Source: Planctomycetota bacterium (lineage in GTDB: Bacteria; Planctomycetota; Phycisphaerae; SM23-33). Taken from it: 64,000 nt of DNA. Numbering within the stretch: the first letter of the stretch is position 1; each line of letters begins with the position of its first letter. The notes under the pieces are model-generated. The model had not been told where the DNA came from. It did not search any database and saw only the letters and a program-made list of their open reading frames with translations. This document shows, in pieces, positions 56,732-64,000 of this stretch. Made by a program: the position numbers and the translations under genes. The stretch spans positions 111,601 to 175,600 of the forward strand of contig JAAAOJ010000021.1 in NCBI GenBank assembly GCA_009908915.1, given 5' to 3'.

Positions 56732-57721
56732 ATGCTGGCACTGGGAAGATGCAGACGAAAATTGGGGTGGCTTCGAGACGTTGGGTTGGGTACGAAGCCC
56801 GCCTTCTACAGCACCGAGCACGGCGCAGCCTTCCTTGGAGATTCGTTAAGTGGATTGCGCGCGATGCCTGCGGAGTGCGCTGACTTGGTGATAACAAGCC
56901 CTCCCTTTGCGCTGACACGGCAGAAAGAATACGGTAACGAACCCGTCGAACGCTACCTGCAGTGGTTCATGCCCTTCTGTCACGAAATACGCCGCATTCT
57001 GAAGCCGACCGGGAGCTTCGTCTTGGACATCGGGGGGGCTTGGATACCTGGCGCTCCTGTCCGAAGCGTCTATCATTTTGAGGTTGCAATTGCACTCAGC
57101 AGAGTATTTCACCTGGCGCAGGACTTCTACTGGTACAACCCCTCCAAGCTTCCGACACCGGCTGAATGGGTTACGGTACGCCGCATCCGCGTCAAAGATG
57201 CTGTAAATACGGTTTGGTGGTTCTCTAAGTCAGAGAGTCCTGAAGCAGACAATCGACGCGTACTGAAACCTTATAGCGACAGCATGAAGGCGTTGTTGAA
57301 GAATGGATACCGCGCCAAAAAACGTCCAAGCGGGCACGAGATATCGACGAATTTTGCCAAGGACAATGGAGGAGCGATCCCCCCAAACCTCCTTGAGATC
57401 GCTAACACAGAATCGAATTCGCGTTATCTGAAGTTGTGTCGTGAGTATGGAATCAAGCCTCACCCTGCGCGGTATCCTGCGAAACTGATTGAGTTCTTCT
57501 TCGACTTTCTCCTTGATCCAAACGGAGATGAGCAACTTGTCGTGGACCCGTTTGGGGGCAGCAATGTCACTGGGGCAGTAGCCGATGATCGGGCGGTTCA
57601 ATGGATTGTTTTTGAGCAAGAGGTGCGGTATCTGCGAGGCTCAATGCTGCGTTTCTTAGATGGACCGCTTTTCAACAAGGAGGCAATCAGGACGGTTCTT
57701 GCTGGGCGCACTGACGCATGA
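56732..57721 (+). CDS. type II DNA methyltransferase (beta-class, m4C type)
   Basis: 329 residues. Catalytic motif IV TSPPF (55-59) comes before the SAM-binding DPFGGSNVTG (271-280), the permuted beta-class order. TSPPFALTRQKEYGN resembles N4-cytosine methyltransferases of the PvuII-like group. AAGGAG 6 nt before ATG 56732 sets the start. The gene is visibly less GC-rich than its neighbours, suggesting transfer. It is followed 7 bp later by an HNH endonuclease. Target sequence unknown. Confidence 0.9.
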   Translation: MLALGRCRRKLGWLRDVGLGTKPAFYSTEHGAAFLGDSLSGLRAMPAECADLVITSPPFALTRQKEYGNEPVERYLQWFMPFCHEIRRILKPTGSFVLDIGGAWIPGAPVRSVYHFEVAIALSRVFHLAQDFYWYNPSKLPTPAEWVTVRRIRVKDAVNTVWWFSKSESPEADNRRVLKPYSDSMKALLKNGYRAKKRPSGHEISTNFAKDNGGAIPPNLLEIANTESNSRYLKLCREYGIKPHPARYPAKLIEFFFDFLLDPNGDEQLVVDPFGGSNVTGAVADDRAVQWIVFEQEVRYLRGSMLRFLDGPLFNKEAIRTVLAGRTDA

Positions 57722-57728
57722 GGTTGAA

Positions 57729-58772
57729 ATGCCAGGAATACCTTTCTCAGAACTGGCCGAGAAATTCGTGTTGGATCTTGAACGTGCTGGAGCCACCGTT
57801 CTGACTTTGGGCGACCTAGGAATGCGCCCGTTGCGCATTCGAGTCTTACTACGAGATCATCGTGACACCCTGGATGTTTACCTGTGGACCGTTACGGGAG
57901 GTGGAAAAGGCAGAGGTAGGCCAACGGAGAGGCGAATCCAGTTAACCCGAGTAGAATCGCTGCCGCTTCGAGCCGGTGTTAGGGTTCTTCTTGGTGGCTG
58001 GAGCGAGGAGGAAGGAGTTTATGCGTTCTGGGATACTCGAAGGCACCAGACGTTCACTGCCGGATCACCCAGTCTGCAAATTGATCAGCGAACGCTGCAG
58101 GATGGCTATCATTACGGTTTCTCCGCCGAAAGCAGGGAAGTCCGTGAGGGGTCCGAGGTCGCCGTGGCAGTGCAACCAGACTATCTTCCTTGGTACATAC
58201 AGCAGTGGGAACGGCTGTATGAATGCGGGCCCGATGTGGACAAAGCAACAAAGATCATTGACGCCCCTGTAGAAGAAGAAAGACATTTTGTCGACTCCGG
58301 CGAATCAAATAGGGAAAAATCCAGAAGACACAAAATCGTCATGGCTGTACAAGCTTTCCGAGATGCACGTTTTCGTCCGACTGTCCTGCGTGCCTATGGA
58401 TACAAGTGTTGCTTGACAAACATGGCTTTGCGCCTGGTCGACGCCGCCCACATTGTACCGGTGACACTGCCTGGCTCCACAGATGCGGTCTCTAATGGAC
58501 TTGCCCTTGCCACACATCTGCATCGTGCCTACGACAACGGTCTTCTCGGTATCCTGCCGGGTGGACGGATCGCGTTCAACCGGCGTGCAGAAAGCCAACT
58601 TGACCGCGACAATCTGGCAGATGGATTAGCTGCACTGAAATCACAGATCCCACGCCGCATCCGCTTGCCACACAACGTTACCGACAGTCCGGACAATGAC
58701 GCCCTGATGAAAGGGCTAGAGGTCCGTGGGTGGAGTGAAGATGAGATCGAGCAAGCGATGAAAACTGCATAG
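57729..58772 (+). CDS. HNH-type restriction endonuclease partner
   Basis: 347 residues. The C-terminal HNH nuclease domain (about 210-290) has CCLT, His241 in AAHIVP, Asn256 in SNGLALATHLHRAYDNG, and the downstream His/Asp. The N-terminal 160 residues are an unrecognised domain (RGRPTERRIQLTRVESLP) presumably for DNA recognition. GAGG before ATG 57729, 7 bp after the methyltransferase stop, supports a two-gene type II restriction-modification unit. Composition matches the methyltransferase gene. Confidence 0.8.
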   Translation: MPGIPFSELAEKFVLDLERAGATVLTLGDLGMRPLRIRVLLRDHRDTLDVYLWTVTGGGKGRGRPTERRIQLTRVESLPLRAGVRVLLGGWSEEEGVYAFWDTRRHQTFTAGSPSLQIDQRTLQDGYHYGFSAESREVREGSEVAVAVQPDYLPWYIQQWERLYECGPDVDKATKIIDAPVEEERHFVDSGESNREKSRRHKIVMAVQAFRDARFRPTVLRAYGYKCCLTNMALRLVDAAHIVPVTLPGSTDAVSNGLALATHLHRAYDNGLLGILPGGRIAFNRRAESQLDRDNLADGLAALKSQIPRRIRLPHNVTDSPDNDALMKGLEVRGWSEDEIEQAMKTA

Positions 58773-58829
58773 GTCGAGTTATCGGTACCTCCGCTGCCGG
58801 GTCTTGGTGTATTGACGCTGAGGCGGGCT

Positions 58830-59963
58830 CTACCAGTCGACCCGCAGCAACAGGCCCAGGAACAGGCCGTCGTCGACGTTCAGGCGGTTGCGGGCGCGGT
58901 TGCGGAAATCCTCACCCTCGAACCACATGCGGTCGAACGCCCAGCCGCCCTCAATCTCCAGTTTTGCCCCGTCGGCGATCTGCCAGTCCAGGCCGGTAAC
59001 GAACCGCTTCTCGTCGTACCACAGCCGCCACCGCTCGTGCTCGCGACCGTGGCGGTACCAACGCTGGTTGTCCCACTCAAAGCCGCCATAGACTCCCAGT
59101 CCGTCGGCCAGCTTGTAGCTCGCCCGCGTGAAGACGGTGTGCGGGTACTCCAACGTGCCGGCCAGCGTCAGCCGGTCGATCGGCCGCCAGGTCAGGCTGA
59201 AGACCGGGAAGCCCACGGCGAATCGCAATGTCGGATTCAGCTTGCCCGTCAGTTGAAAGCCCGGCACGGGCAGCCAGTTGCAGTACTCGCGGTTGTTCTG
59301 CCAGTTGATGAAGAATCCCACGCCGATCGGCCCGGACTGCACCTGCCGCTCGTCGCCCACACCGCCCAGCGCCCAGGTGATATCGAAGGTCATCTCCTCG
59401 GCCGAGGCGAAAGGCCGGTCGCTCGCCGAGCCGACGGCTACCACCACCGCGCCCGGCGAGTCGAGTACCGGCGGATGGCCGACGTGTCCGCCGAACTCCA
59501 TGTGCCACAACTGCCGCGGGAACCGTTCGCCCGTATCCGGCAGCACCGGGCGGCCGCGGATGTCCATCGCATCGACCTTGGCGAACGCAGCCAGCCAGGC
59601 CGGACGAACAAAGCCGCCCGACTGCCATCGCGCCTCCAGGCCATGTTGCGTCCAGCCCATGTCCTGGTCCCACGGCCCGGCGGGTTCGGCGAAGTATCCC
59701 CGCGACTGCCACCGCACGAGCGACTGGCTCTGCGGCCGCAGACGCGCCAGGTCCAGCCAGTGGAGGATCTCGCGCTGCTCGCTGCCGGCCAGCGGAATGT
59801 GCGGGTAGGTCTCGACGCCCCGCTCGGCGATCTCGGCGGCCCGCTCGGAGACCATCGGCCCGGGCGCCAGATGCGGCCCGCCGTCTGTCGACGCGTCAGC
59901 CGCCACGGCCACAGCGGCCACGAACAGCAGGGCCAGTGGGGTTGTGCGTAAAAATGTGTGCAT
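58830..59963 (-). CDS. putative outer-membrane beta-barrel protein (DUF6268-like)
   Basis: 377 residues with a signal peptide (about 2-22). Many alternating hydrophobic/polar strands ending in aromatics are seen (GVGFFINWQNN, LRFAVGFPVFSLTWRP, KLEIEGGWAFDRMWF) and the protein ends in a strand with final Trp (LFLGLLLRVDW), the outer-membrane barrel signature. Family assignment to DUF6268 is from general pattern only. Upstream are the remains described at 60040. Confidence 0.6.
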   Translation of the reverse strand: MHTFLRTTPLALLFVAAVAVAADASTDGGPHLAPGPMVSERAAEIAERGVETYPHIPLAGSEQREILHWLDLARLRPQSQSLVRWQSRGYFAEPAGPWDQDMGWTQHGLEARWQSGGFVRPAWLAAFAKVDAMDIRGRPVLPDTGERFPRQLWHMEFGGHVGHPPVLDSPGAVVVAVGSASDRPFASAEEMTFDITWALGGVGDERQVQSGPIGVGFFINWQNNREYCNWLPVPGFQLTGKLNPTLRFAVGFPVFSLTWRPIDRLTLAGTLEYPHTVFTRASYKLADGLGVYGGFEWDNQRWYRHGREHERWRLWYDEKRFVTGLDWQIADGAKLEIEGGWAFDRMWFEGEDFRNRARNRLNVDDGLFLGLLLRVDW

Positions 59964-60039
59964 GATGTGCCTTCGTTTGCGGGCCGGGCCTCCGGCGGGT
60001 GACGGCATCCTAACGCGCCGGGCGGGCACAACTCGACGG

Positions 60040-60290
60040 GGAAATAGCCATCCACGTCACCTGGAACAATCCGCCGGAGGCCGAGAACGGCAACGCGCCG
60101 CAACTGCACGTAAGGCTGCCGGTCGGCGCGATGTTCGAGTACATCCCGGACAAGGGCCGCAAAGACGTCCGGAACATGCTCGCCACCAGGAGCCCAGCAG
60201 CCACGAGTTTACCGTCTCCGCCGGCGGCGAGACCCTACTCAGACTGACGCCTCGTCGCCCGCGTGGCGAAGCAACGGCCAGACGCGCGTG
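60040..60290 (+). pseudogene. frameshifted coding remnant, unknown family
   Basis: The plus strand reads DGEIAIHVTWNNPPEAENG and then NAPQLHVRLPVGAMFEYIPD, KGRKDVRNMLATR; coding-like sequence then continues one frame over as SSHEFTVSAGGETLLRLTPR. No start codon or ribosome binding site is present. It overlaps the end of the hydrolase gene on the other strand. Confidence 0.35.
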
Positions 60291-61018
60291 GCAATCAGCC
60301 GCGTCGCCGGGGCTGTGAAATGGTCGCCCAGCCAGCCCAGCCGTACCATCGCCGGTCGCCAGCGCAGCTCGCGGACCTTCTCGCACGCCGGCCCGCGATA
60401 ACCGGCCGCGCCAATCGACGGCGTCCACGTCCGATCCGCCGTGCCCGCCAGCAGCGTGCCCAGCAAGACGATACCGTCGAGCCAGGCCGAACAGACCACG
60501 ACTTGACCCCTCACGCGGTCGGCGGCCGGGTTGAGGTCGCGCTTCGGGCTGAACGCCCCGGCCAGCAGGGCCAGGCCATCCACATGAATGTCCTCGTCCA
60601 GCAGTTCCAGGGCGCGCGTGGCGATAAACGTCCCGCACGAGTAGCCCATCAGGTAGATCGGTCGGTCGGGTTTATCCCGCCGCTGCTCGGCGATGAAATC
60701 GGCCAGTCGCTCGGCCTCTCGCTGGAGCAGCTTGCGGTCCATAATTGCCGGCAGCACGAGCGTGCCCCGCCACCCGCTGTGCCACCGCCAGTACAGGACC
60801 TCGCCGCGGTAGCCGCCGCGCCTCAGTCCCGCCGCCGTGGTGGCCGCCCCCCAGGGCACGTTCAGCCAGCGGATCGATTCGGCAAAGATCACCAGCCCCT
60901 GCTCGGCATCGCCGCCCGGGTCCTTGTGGGCAAAGCCCGCCGCCAGCAGGCGCACCGCCGCCCGCAGCGCCAGAAGCGCCGTTACGATCACCAGGACTAT
61001 CAGCAGGCCGTTGGGCAT
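60239..61018 (-). CDS. membrane-anchored alpha/beta hydrolase
   Basis: 259 residues with an N-terminal membrane helix (about 4-27). The nucleophile elbow is GYSCGT with Ser127, after a RPIYLMG strand; an Asp (SAWLDGIVLLG or DRTW) and a His (GDHFTAP near 237) could complete the triad. No specific family. The frame is open upstream to 61111, but ATG 61018 gives the short N-terminus before the helix. Substrate unknown. Confidence 0.68.
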   Translation of the reverse strand: MPNGLLIVLVIVTALLALRAAVRLLAAGFAHKDPGGDAEQGLVIFAESIRWLNVPWGAATTAAGLRRGGYRGEVLYWRWHSGWRGTLVLPAIMDRKLLQREAERLADFIAEQRRDKPDRPIYLMGYSCGTFIATRALELLDEDIHVDGLALLAGAFSPKRDLNPAADRVRGQVVVCSAWLDGIVLLGTLLAGTADRTWTPSIGAAGYRGPACEKVRELRWRPAMVRLGWLGDHFTAPATRLIATRVWPLLRHAGDEASV

Positions 61019-61077
61019 GGCCGCACTGTACCGAATCCGGCACGGATGAAAAAGCTTCGGTTCTGAGCGGACCATGG

Positions 61078-61146
61078 ATTTCAGATTTGGAATGTCGGAA
61101 GGAGCCCCCATGCGCGACCCTCAATCTGAAATCCGCAATCCGAAAT
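61078..61146. repeat. second copy of the TTGGAATGT / AATCTGAAATCCG repeat
   Basis: TTTGGAATGTCGGAAGG (about 61086) and AATCTGAAATCCGCAATCCG (61123-61142) parallel the sequence at about 55353-55424. It lies between the hydrolase and the rplU promoter. Confidence 0.45.
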
Positions 61147-61232
61147 GTGTCCGCGGACATTGTCTACCCACCGTCAGAGGATGCGGCCCCGCTGGCGTCG
61201 CGCATCGCCCCTGGTTTCCTTGCGCGATGGGC

Positions 61233-61260
61233 TTGACATTCCCGGCGAAACCCGGATAAT
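61233..61260 (+). promoter_or_regulatory. sigma70 promoter of rplU
   Basis: TTGACA (61233-61238, perfect) and GATAAT (61255-61260) with 16 bp between, 34 bp before the GTG start. Confidence 0.75.
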
Positions 61261-61294
61261 GCGTCGTTTCACGACCTAGATAGGAGACAGCGCT

Positions 61295-61612
61295 GTGTAT
61301 GCAGTTATCGAAGACAGTGGCCGCCAGTTCCGCGTCAGCGAAGGCGATGTGGTGGACGTGGACCTGCGCGAGCTGGACGAAAATGCGACGGAAGTAACCT
61401 TTGACCGCGTACTGCTGGTCAGCGACGAGGATGAAGCCAAGATCGGCACGCCACTGGTCGATGGCGCCAGCGTAACGGCCGAGATCGTCGACAAAGAAGC
61501 CAAAGGCCCCAAGCTCCACGTGCAGAAGTGGCGCCGGCGCAAGGCGTCGCGTCGAAAAACCGGACACCGGCAGAAGTATCTCCGTCTCCGCATCGCCTCG
61601 ATCTCATCGTAG
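61295..61612 (+). CDS. rplU: 50S ribosomal protein L21
   Basis: 105 residues, standard length. The start MYAVIEDSGRQFRV and the C-terminal KGPKLHVQKWRRRKASRRKTGHRQKYLRLRI region (in part) are L21 hallmarks. GTG at 61295 is the start, with AGGAG about 9 nt upstream. rpmA (L27), its usual partner, is not downstream; a repeat-containing gap of 376 bp follows. Confidence 0.94.
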   Translation: MYAVIEDSGRQFRVSEGDVVDVDLRELDENATEVTFDRVLLVSDEDEAKIGTPLVDGASVTAEIVDKEAKGPKLHVQKWRRRKASRRKTGHRQKYLRLRIASISS

Positions 61613-61742
61613 CGGCGCATCGCCGCTGCAAGGGCGAGACGGGCAGGTCGAAATTCAAGGGCAAGCAGAACGGCAAGTGGGCCCGCCTATGCCGACGATG
61701 GCGCCTCGCTCAGAAATCCGAGGAAGTGCCGATCAGCGCCGT

Positions 61743-61824
61743 CTTCGTGACATAATTTCTTTGTTTGCGTTGCAAAATCGTTCTGGTTTTCCGCCCGCCT
61801 GACTTTTGAGGGAGGCGTCATTCT
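61743..61824 (-). repeat. partial copy of the accD-upstream repeat
   Basis: Minus strand similar to 27819-27898 (CTCAAAAGTCAG, ACGCAAAC, GTCACGAA blocks in the same order and spacing). The ends with AACAG arms are missing. Confidence 0.55.
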
Positions 61825-61988
61825 CGACTGGTATCTCGAGAAACGCGACAATCCATACGAAAGCAGCGATACAGCTTACCTTAGTGCGCATGGGTTCGCC
61901 AGGAGGCTCCGGGTGGAGGACCTAACGCCGCCTGGGAACGCGGCAGAGCAGGTGCTCCGCCACGCACGACGTGAGCGGCAACGGGCGC
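61749..61988 (+). pseudogene. possible coding remnant after rplU, no start codon
   Basis: An open frame reads LDWYLEKRDNPYESSDTAYL and then SAHGFARRLRVEDLTPPGN, AAEQVLRHARRERQRA before running into the end of the response-regulator gene on the other strand (the frame stays open to 62062). The residue mix looks protein-like, but no start codon exists and part of it is the repeat at 61743-61824. Family unknown. Confidence 0.22.
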
Positions 61989-62987
61989 TCAGTCGTTTCG
62001 ATGGACGGCAATGGCCGTCGGGTAACCGAGCATCTCGGCCAGCTCGATGTCGCTGTCGGTGAAGGGCTGCTCGCCCCGGCGGTAGAGCACCACCAGGCCG
62101 ATCATCTCGCCGGGGGCGGGGATGAGCGGCACGGCCAGGATCGTCACGCCGGGCAGACAAGGCTGGATCTGGGGGTCGAAGAGTTCCTGCTCGTCCATGC
62201 AGTCGAGGATCTGGACCTGCGGGTCGGAGAGCATGCAGTCGATAATCGGATCGGCGAGCATGCGGCAGAAGTTCAGGCTGTCGGGGCGCGGCACGCCGAA
62301 ACGTCCGACGATGCGCAGTTCGGCGTTGGCGTCGCAGACCAGCGCTGCGCCGTTGATAGGCCCGCTGTTACGGACGAAGGTCCGGAAGAATGAGCGGAAG
62401 ACGTCGTCGTCGCTCTTGGCGGCGATCATTGCCAGTTCGTACCGGATGACCATCTGGTGCATGGCCGTCTGCTGGCTGAGGGCGCGGTACTGTGAGGCCA
62501 ACTCGGCGCAGGTGTCCTGCAGTTCGCCTTGCTTGCGGCGGGCGTGTCGGTAGCCGGTCCGCGCCAGCTCGCGCAGTCGCCGCGACCGGTCGAGGAATTT
62601 CTCTTGCTCGTTGCGGCGGCCGAGTTCGTTGGAGATCGTCTCGCGCAGTCGGCGGATATCGAGCGGCTTAGTCATGAGTTCCACCGGGCGCCGCCGCGAG
62701 GCATCGGTGAAGCTGTGCGGGTCGCAGCGTCCGGTGATAACAACGGCCGGCACGTCGCAGCCGGCGTCGCGGAGGCGGTCGAGGACGTCCAGGCCGGAGG
62801 AATCGCCCAGGCCAATGTCGGTAACGATCAGGTCCGGCTGCTCGCTTCTGGCATAGAGCAGGGCCTCGGAGGCGCTGGCCGCAGCGGTGACGCGCGTTCG
62901 TTCGTCACTCAGCGCATCGATGAGCAGCTCGCGCAGGTCCGGTTCGTCATCGATAATCAGGATTTGTTTGGTCTCTTGGCGTTCCAT
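61989..62987 (-). CDS. response regulator with receiver and GAF-like domains
   Basis: 332 residues. The receiver domain (about 6-120) has all key residues: Asp13/Asp14, phospho-acceptor Asp57 in VTDIG, Thr85 in VITGR and Lys107 in MTKPLD. A coiled linker (about 120-175) leads to a GAF-like domain (about 190-325; AVPLIPAPGEMIGLVVLYRR). No DNA-binding or catalytic output domain is attached, so it may act on another protein. GGGAG supports ATG 62987. Confidence 0.85.
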   Translation of the reverse strand: MERQETKQILIIDDEPDLRELLIDALSDERTRVTAAASASEALLYARSEQPDLIVTDIGLGDSSGLDVLDRLRDAGCDVPAVVITGRCDPHSFTDASRRRPVELMTKPLDIRRLRETISNELGRRNEQEKFLDRSRRLRELARTGYRHARRKQGELQDTCAELASQYRALSQQTAMHQMVIRYELAMIAAKSDDDVFRSFFRTFVRNSGPINGAALVCDANAELRIVGRFGVPRPDSLNFCRMLADPIIDCMLSDPQVQILDCMDEQELFDPQIQPCLPGVTILAVPLIPAPGEMIGLVVLYRRGEQPFTDSDIELAEMLGYPTAIAVHRND

Positions 62988-63130
62988 CCGCGTCGCTCCC
63001 AGCGATGACCCGTACAGCCGTCACGTCCTCTGTTTTCTTATCGAATCGGGAGCCGCGGGCATTAGGCAGAATCTTTGACAGGCGCGTGAAACATGCATGC
63101 AAATGTCGCCTCGGGCAGGAAATATGGGCG

Positions 63131-63691
63131 CTAATCTTTGCCGCTTTCGGCGAGGCGTTCGATGAGGGCCTCTATATCGAAAGGCGTGGTGTGGAAATCG
63201 CTGACACCGAGTTCGCGGAGGGCATGCTCGTCGCTGCCGGGGTTGACGACGACAGCGATGATGTCGTCCTCGCCGAACTGCTTCTGCAGGCCACGGCAGA
63301 TCTGGCAGGCATCAATACGCGGGGGAACGTGCTCGACGATCACGACGGTTGGCGCGAAGCGTTCGGCCATCACGCCGGCGTCAAAGGAGGTCTGGCCGAG
63401 GCTGGGCTCAAAGCGGTCGTCGTGCTGAAGGGCGCATTGGAGCAGGTCGCGCAGCGTGACGTCGGCGGCGACGACGAGGGCGTTGATATGCTCGCTGGCG
63501 ACAGGTCCAAGCGGAATGCCGTTGACCCGCATGAAGGCGACGAGGTCCTCGTGCGGGATGCGGCGGAACCGGCTGCCGGGCACGCGGAACCCGCCCAGAT
63601 GACCATTGTCGAAGCAGCGGATGATGGTCTGCTGGGAAAGGTGGCAGATTGTGGCGGCTTCGCCTGTGGTATAAACAGCTTTACGTTTCAC
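63131..63691 (-). CDS. excisionase-type HTH protein with degenerate receiver domain
   Basis: 186 residues. The N-terminal MerR/BldC-like helix-turn-helix (about 6-55) reads YTTGEAATICHLSQQTIIR with a wing GGFRVPGSRFRRIPHEDL. The C-terminal receiver-like domain (about 70-183) has lost the phospho-acceptor: Glu120 in VVIVEH replaces Asp, and the conserved Lys position is Thr169 (HTTPFD). It is probably an unphosphorylated pseudoreceiver. The GTG at 63691 is chosen because GGAGAG precedes it. Confidence 0.78.
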   Translation of the reverse strand: MKRKAVYTTGEAATICHLSQQTIIRCFDNGHLGGFRVPGSRFRRIPHEDLVAFMRVNGIPLGPVASEHINALVVAADVTLRDLLQCALQHDDRFEPSLGQTSFDAGVMAERFAPTVVIVEHVPPRIDACQICRGLQKQFGEDDIIAVVVNPGSDEHALRELGVSDFHTTPFDIEALIERLAESGKD

Positions 63692-63864
63692 GATGTACTC
63701 TCCTGATCCGCCATCGCCCGGAACGGATCTCACGCGTTGCTGCGCGGCAGCAGGGCGCGCGTTTAGAGAGGCCGGCGGCGTGCGGCCCCCGTACGGCATT
63801 TCCGGACATCTGTGGCCGGAAAACCCGGCAAAGCAGAACACTTCCGAAAAGCCCTTAGTTCTTA

Positions 63865-63892
63865 ATATTAGCAAATCGGCGTATTTTGCCAA
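63865..63892 (-). promoter_or_regulatory. sigma70 promoter of the HTH/pseudoreceiver gene
   Basis: Minus strand TTGGCA (63892-63887), 16 bp, TAATAT (63870-63865). A leader of about 165 nt follows. It starts just after the terminator at 63927-63961. Confidence 0.65.
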
Positions 63893-63926
63893 CTGAAAAT
63901 CGGAGAAATCGGCCGCAGCGCGCAGC

Positions 63927-63961
63927 AAAAAAGCCGAATGTTCCGTTCGGAACATCCGGCT
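63927..63961 (-). terminator. rho-independent terminator of the gene entering from the right edge
   Basis: On the minus strand a 13-bp stem with one mismatch (63961-63949 with 63944-63932, loop GAAC) is followed by six T (to 63927). Confidence 0.85.
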
Positions 63962-64000
63962 ATACAGATCGCTTGTTGGATTTGTCGGTCAGTCTCTCAG
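63960..64000 (-). CDS. C-terminal end of a gene that starts beyond the window
   Basis: Minus strand ends ERLTDKSNKRSV then TAG (63962-63960). The strong terminator starting right at this stop supports it. Nothing can be said about function. Confidence 0.45.
   Translation of the reverse strand, partial: ERLTDKSNKRSV

Noticed and set aside
61528..61755. Possible L27 or other ribosomal gene after rplU
   Set aside because: Basic composition but no L27 motif and it starts inside rplU out of frame.

Overview
The window is a GC-rich bacterial chromosome segment, most likely from the Planctomycetota (Phycisphaerae-like). The pointers are several long proteins combining terpene-cyclase-like repeats with DUF4159 domains, a MoxR/DUF58/BatA-type set split over two loci, an exosortase with an EpsI-like partner inside an exopolysaccharide cluster, gatCAB, a planctomycete-style truncated pseudopilin, and many short intergenic repeats. 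This placement is inferred from gene content; no rRNA or tRNA gene is present.

Layout. 1-3.3 kb: start of gyrB, acyP, a galU-type nucleotidyltransferase and ilvE. 3.3-17.6 kb, all on the minus strand: an exopolysaccharide/exosortase cluster read as export protein (SLBB), exosortase, EpsI-like protein, 1517-residue TPR protein, Wzc-like chain-length protein and two DUF4159 proteins. 17.8-22.6 kb: pdxA, a tandem repeat, an overlapping three-gene unit (unknown protein, HD hydrolase, folK) and folC. 22.8-28.9 kb: xylB, pgk, rpe, a histidine-phosphatase pseudoenzyme and accD. 28.9-35.3 kb: gatCAB, a membrane metallopeptidase and purH. 35.5-40.4 kb: a TauE/SafE-type permease, rsmD and an overlapping DUF58 / small membrane protein / BatA-like unit. 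40.5-49.4 kb: tyrA, a GH3 beta-xylosidase/glucosidase, a HEAT protein with MoxR, aroF with a possible aromatic-residue leader/attenuator, a HEAT-like membrane protein and sixA. 49.4-55.1 kb: a decayed BNR gene, a PilX-like protein, an orphan permease and a third DUF4159 protein. 55.5-58.8 kb: prfB with a programmed +1 frameshift and a less GC-rich type II restriction-modification pair. 58.8-64 kb: a putative outer-membrane barrel, an alpha/beta hydrolase, rplU and two regulators with receiver-like domains.

How the genes work together. The exopolysaccharide genes form one directional block able to make, length-control and export a polymer and process exosortase substrates. XylB, Rpe and the cytoplasmic GH3 enzyme suggest use of xylose-containing oligosaccharides feeding the pentose phosphate route. 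AroF and TyrA are aromatic amino acid enzymes; the aroF upstream region has a consensus sigma70 promoter, a palindrome, a short frame containing Phe, Phe, Tyr and Trp, and a terminator-like hairpin.

Least expected items: the aroF leader, a dispersed inverted-repeat element family (855-930, 6825-6848, 27805-27996, 61743-61824), a phosphoglycerate-mutase fold with both catalytic histidines replaced, a Wzc-like protein without the P-loop lysine, and a 75-residue membrane protein whose membrane segment is encoded by a 9-bp tandem repeat.
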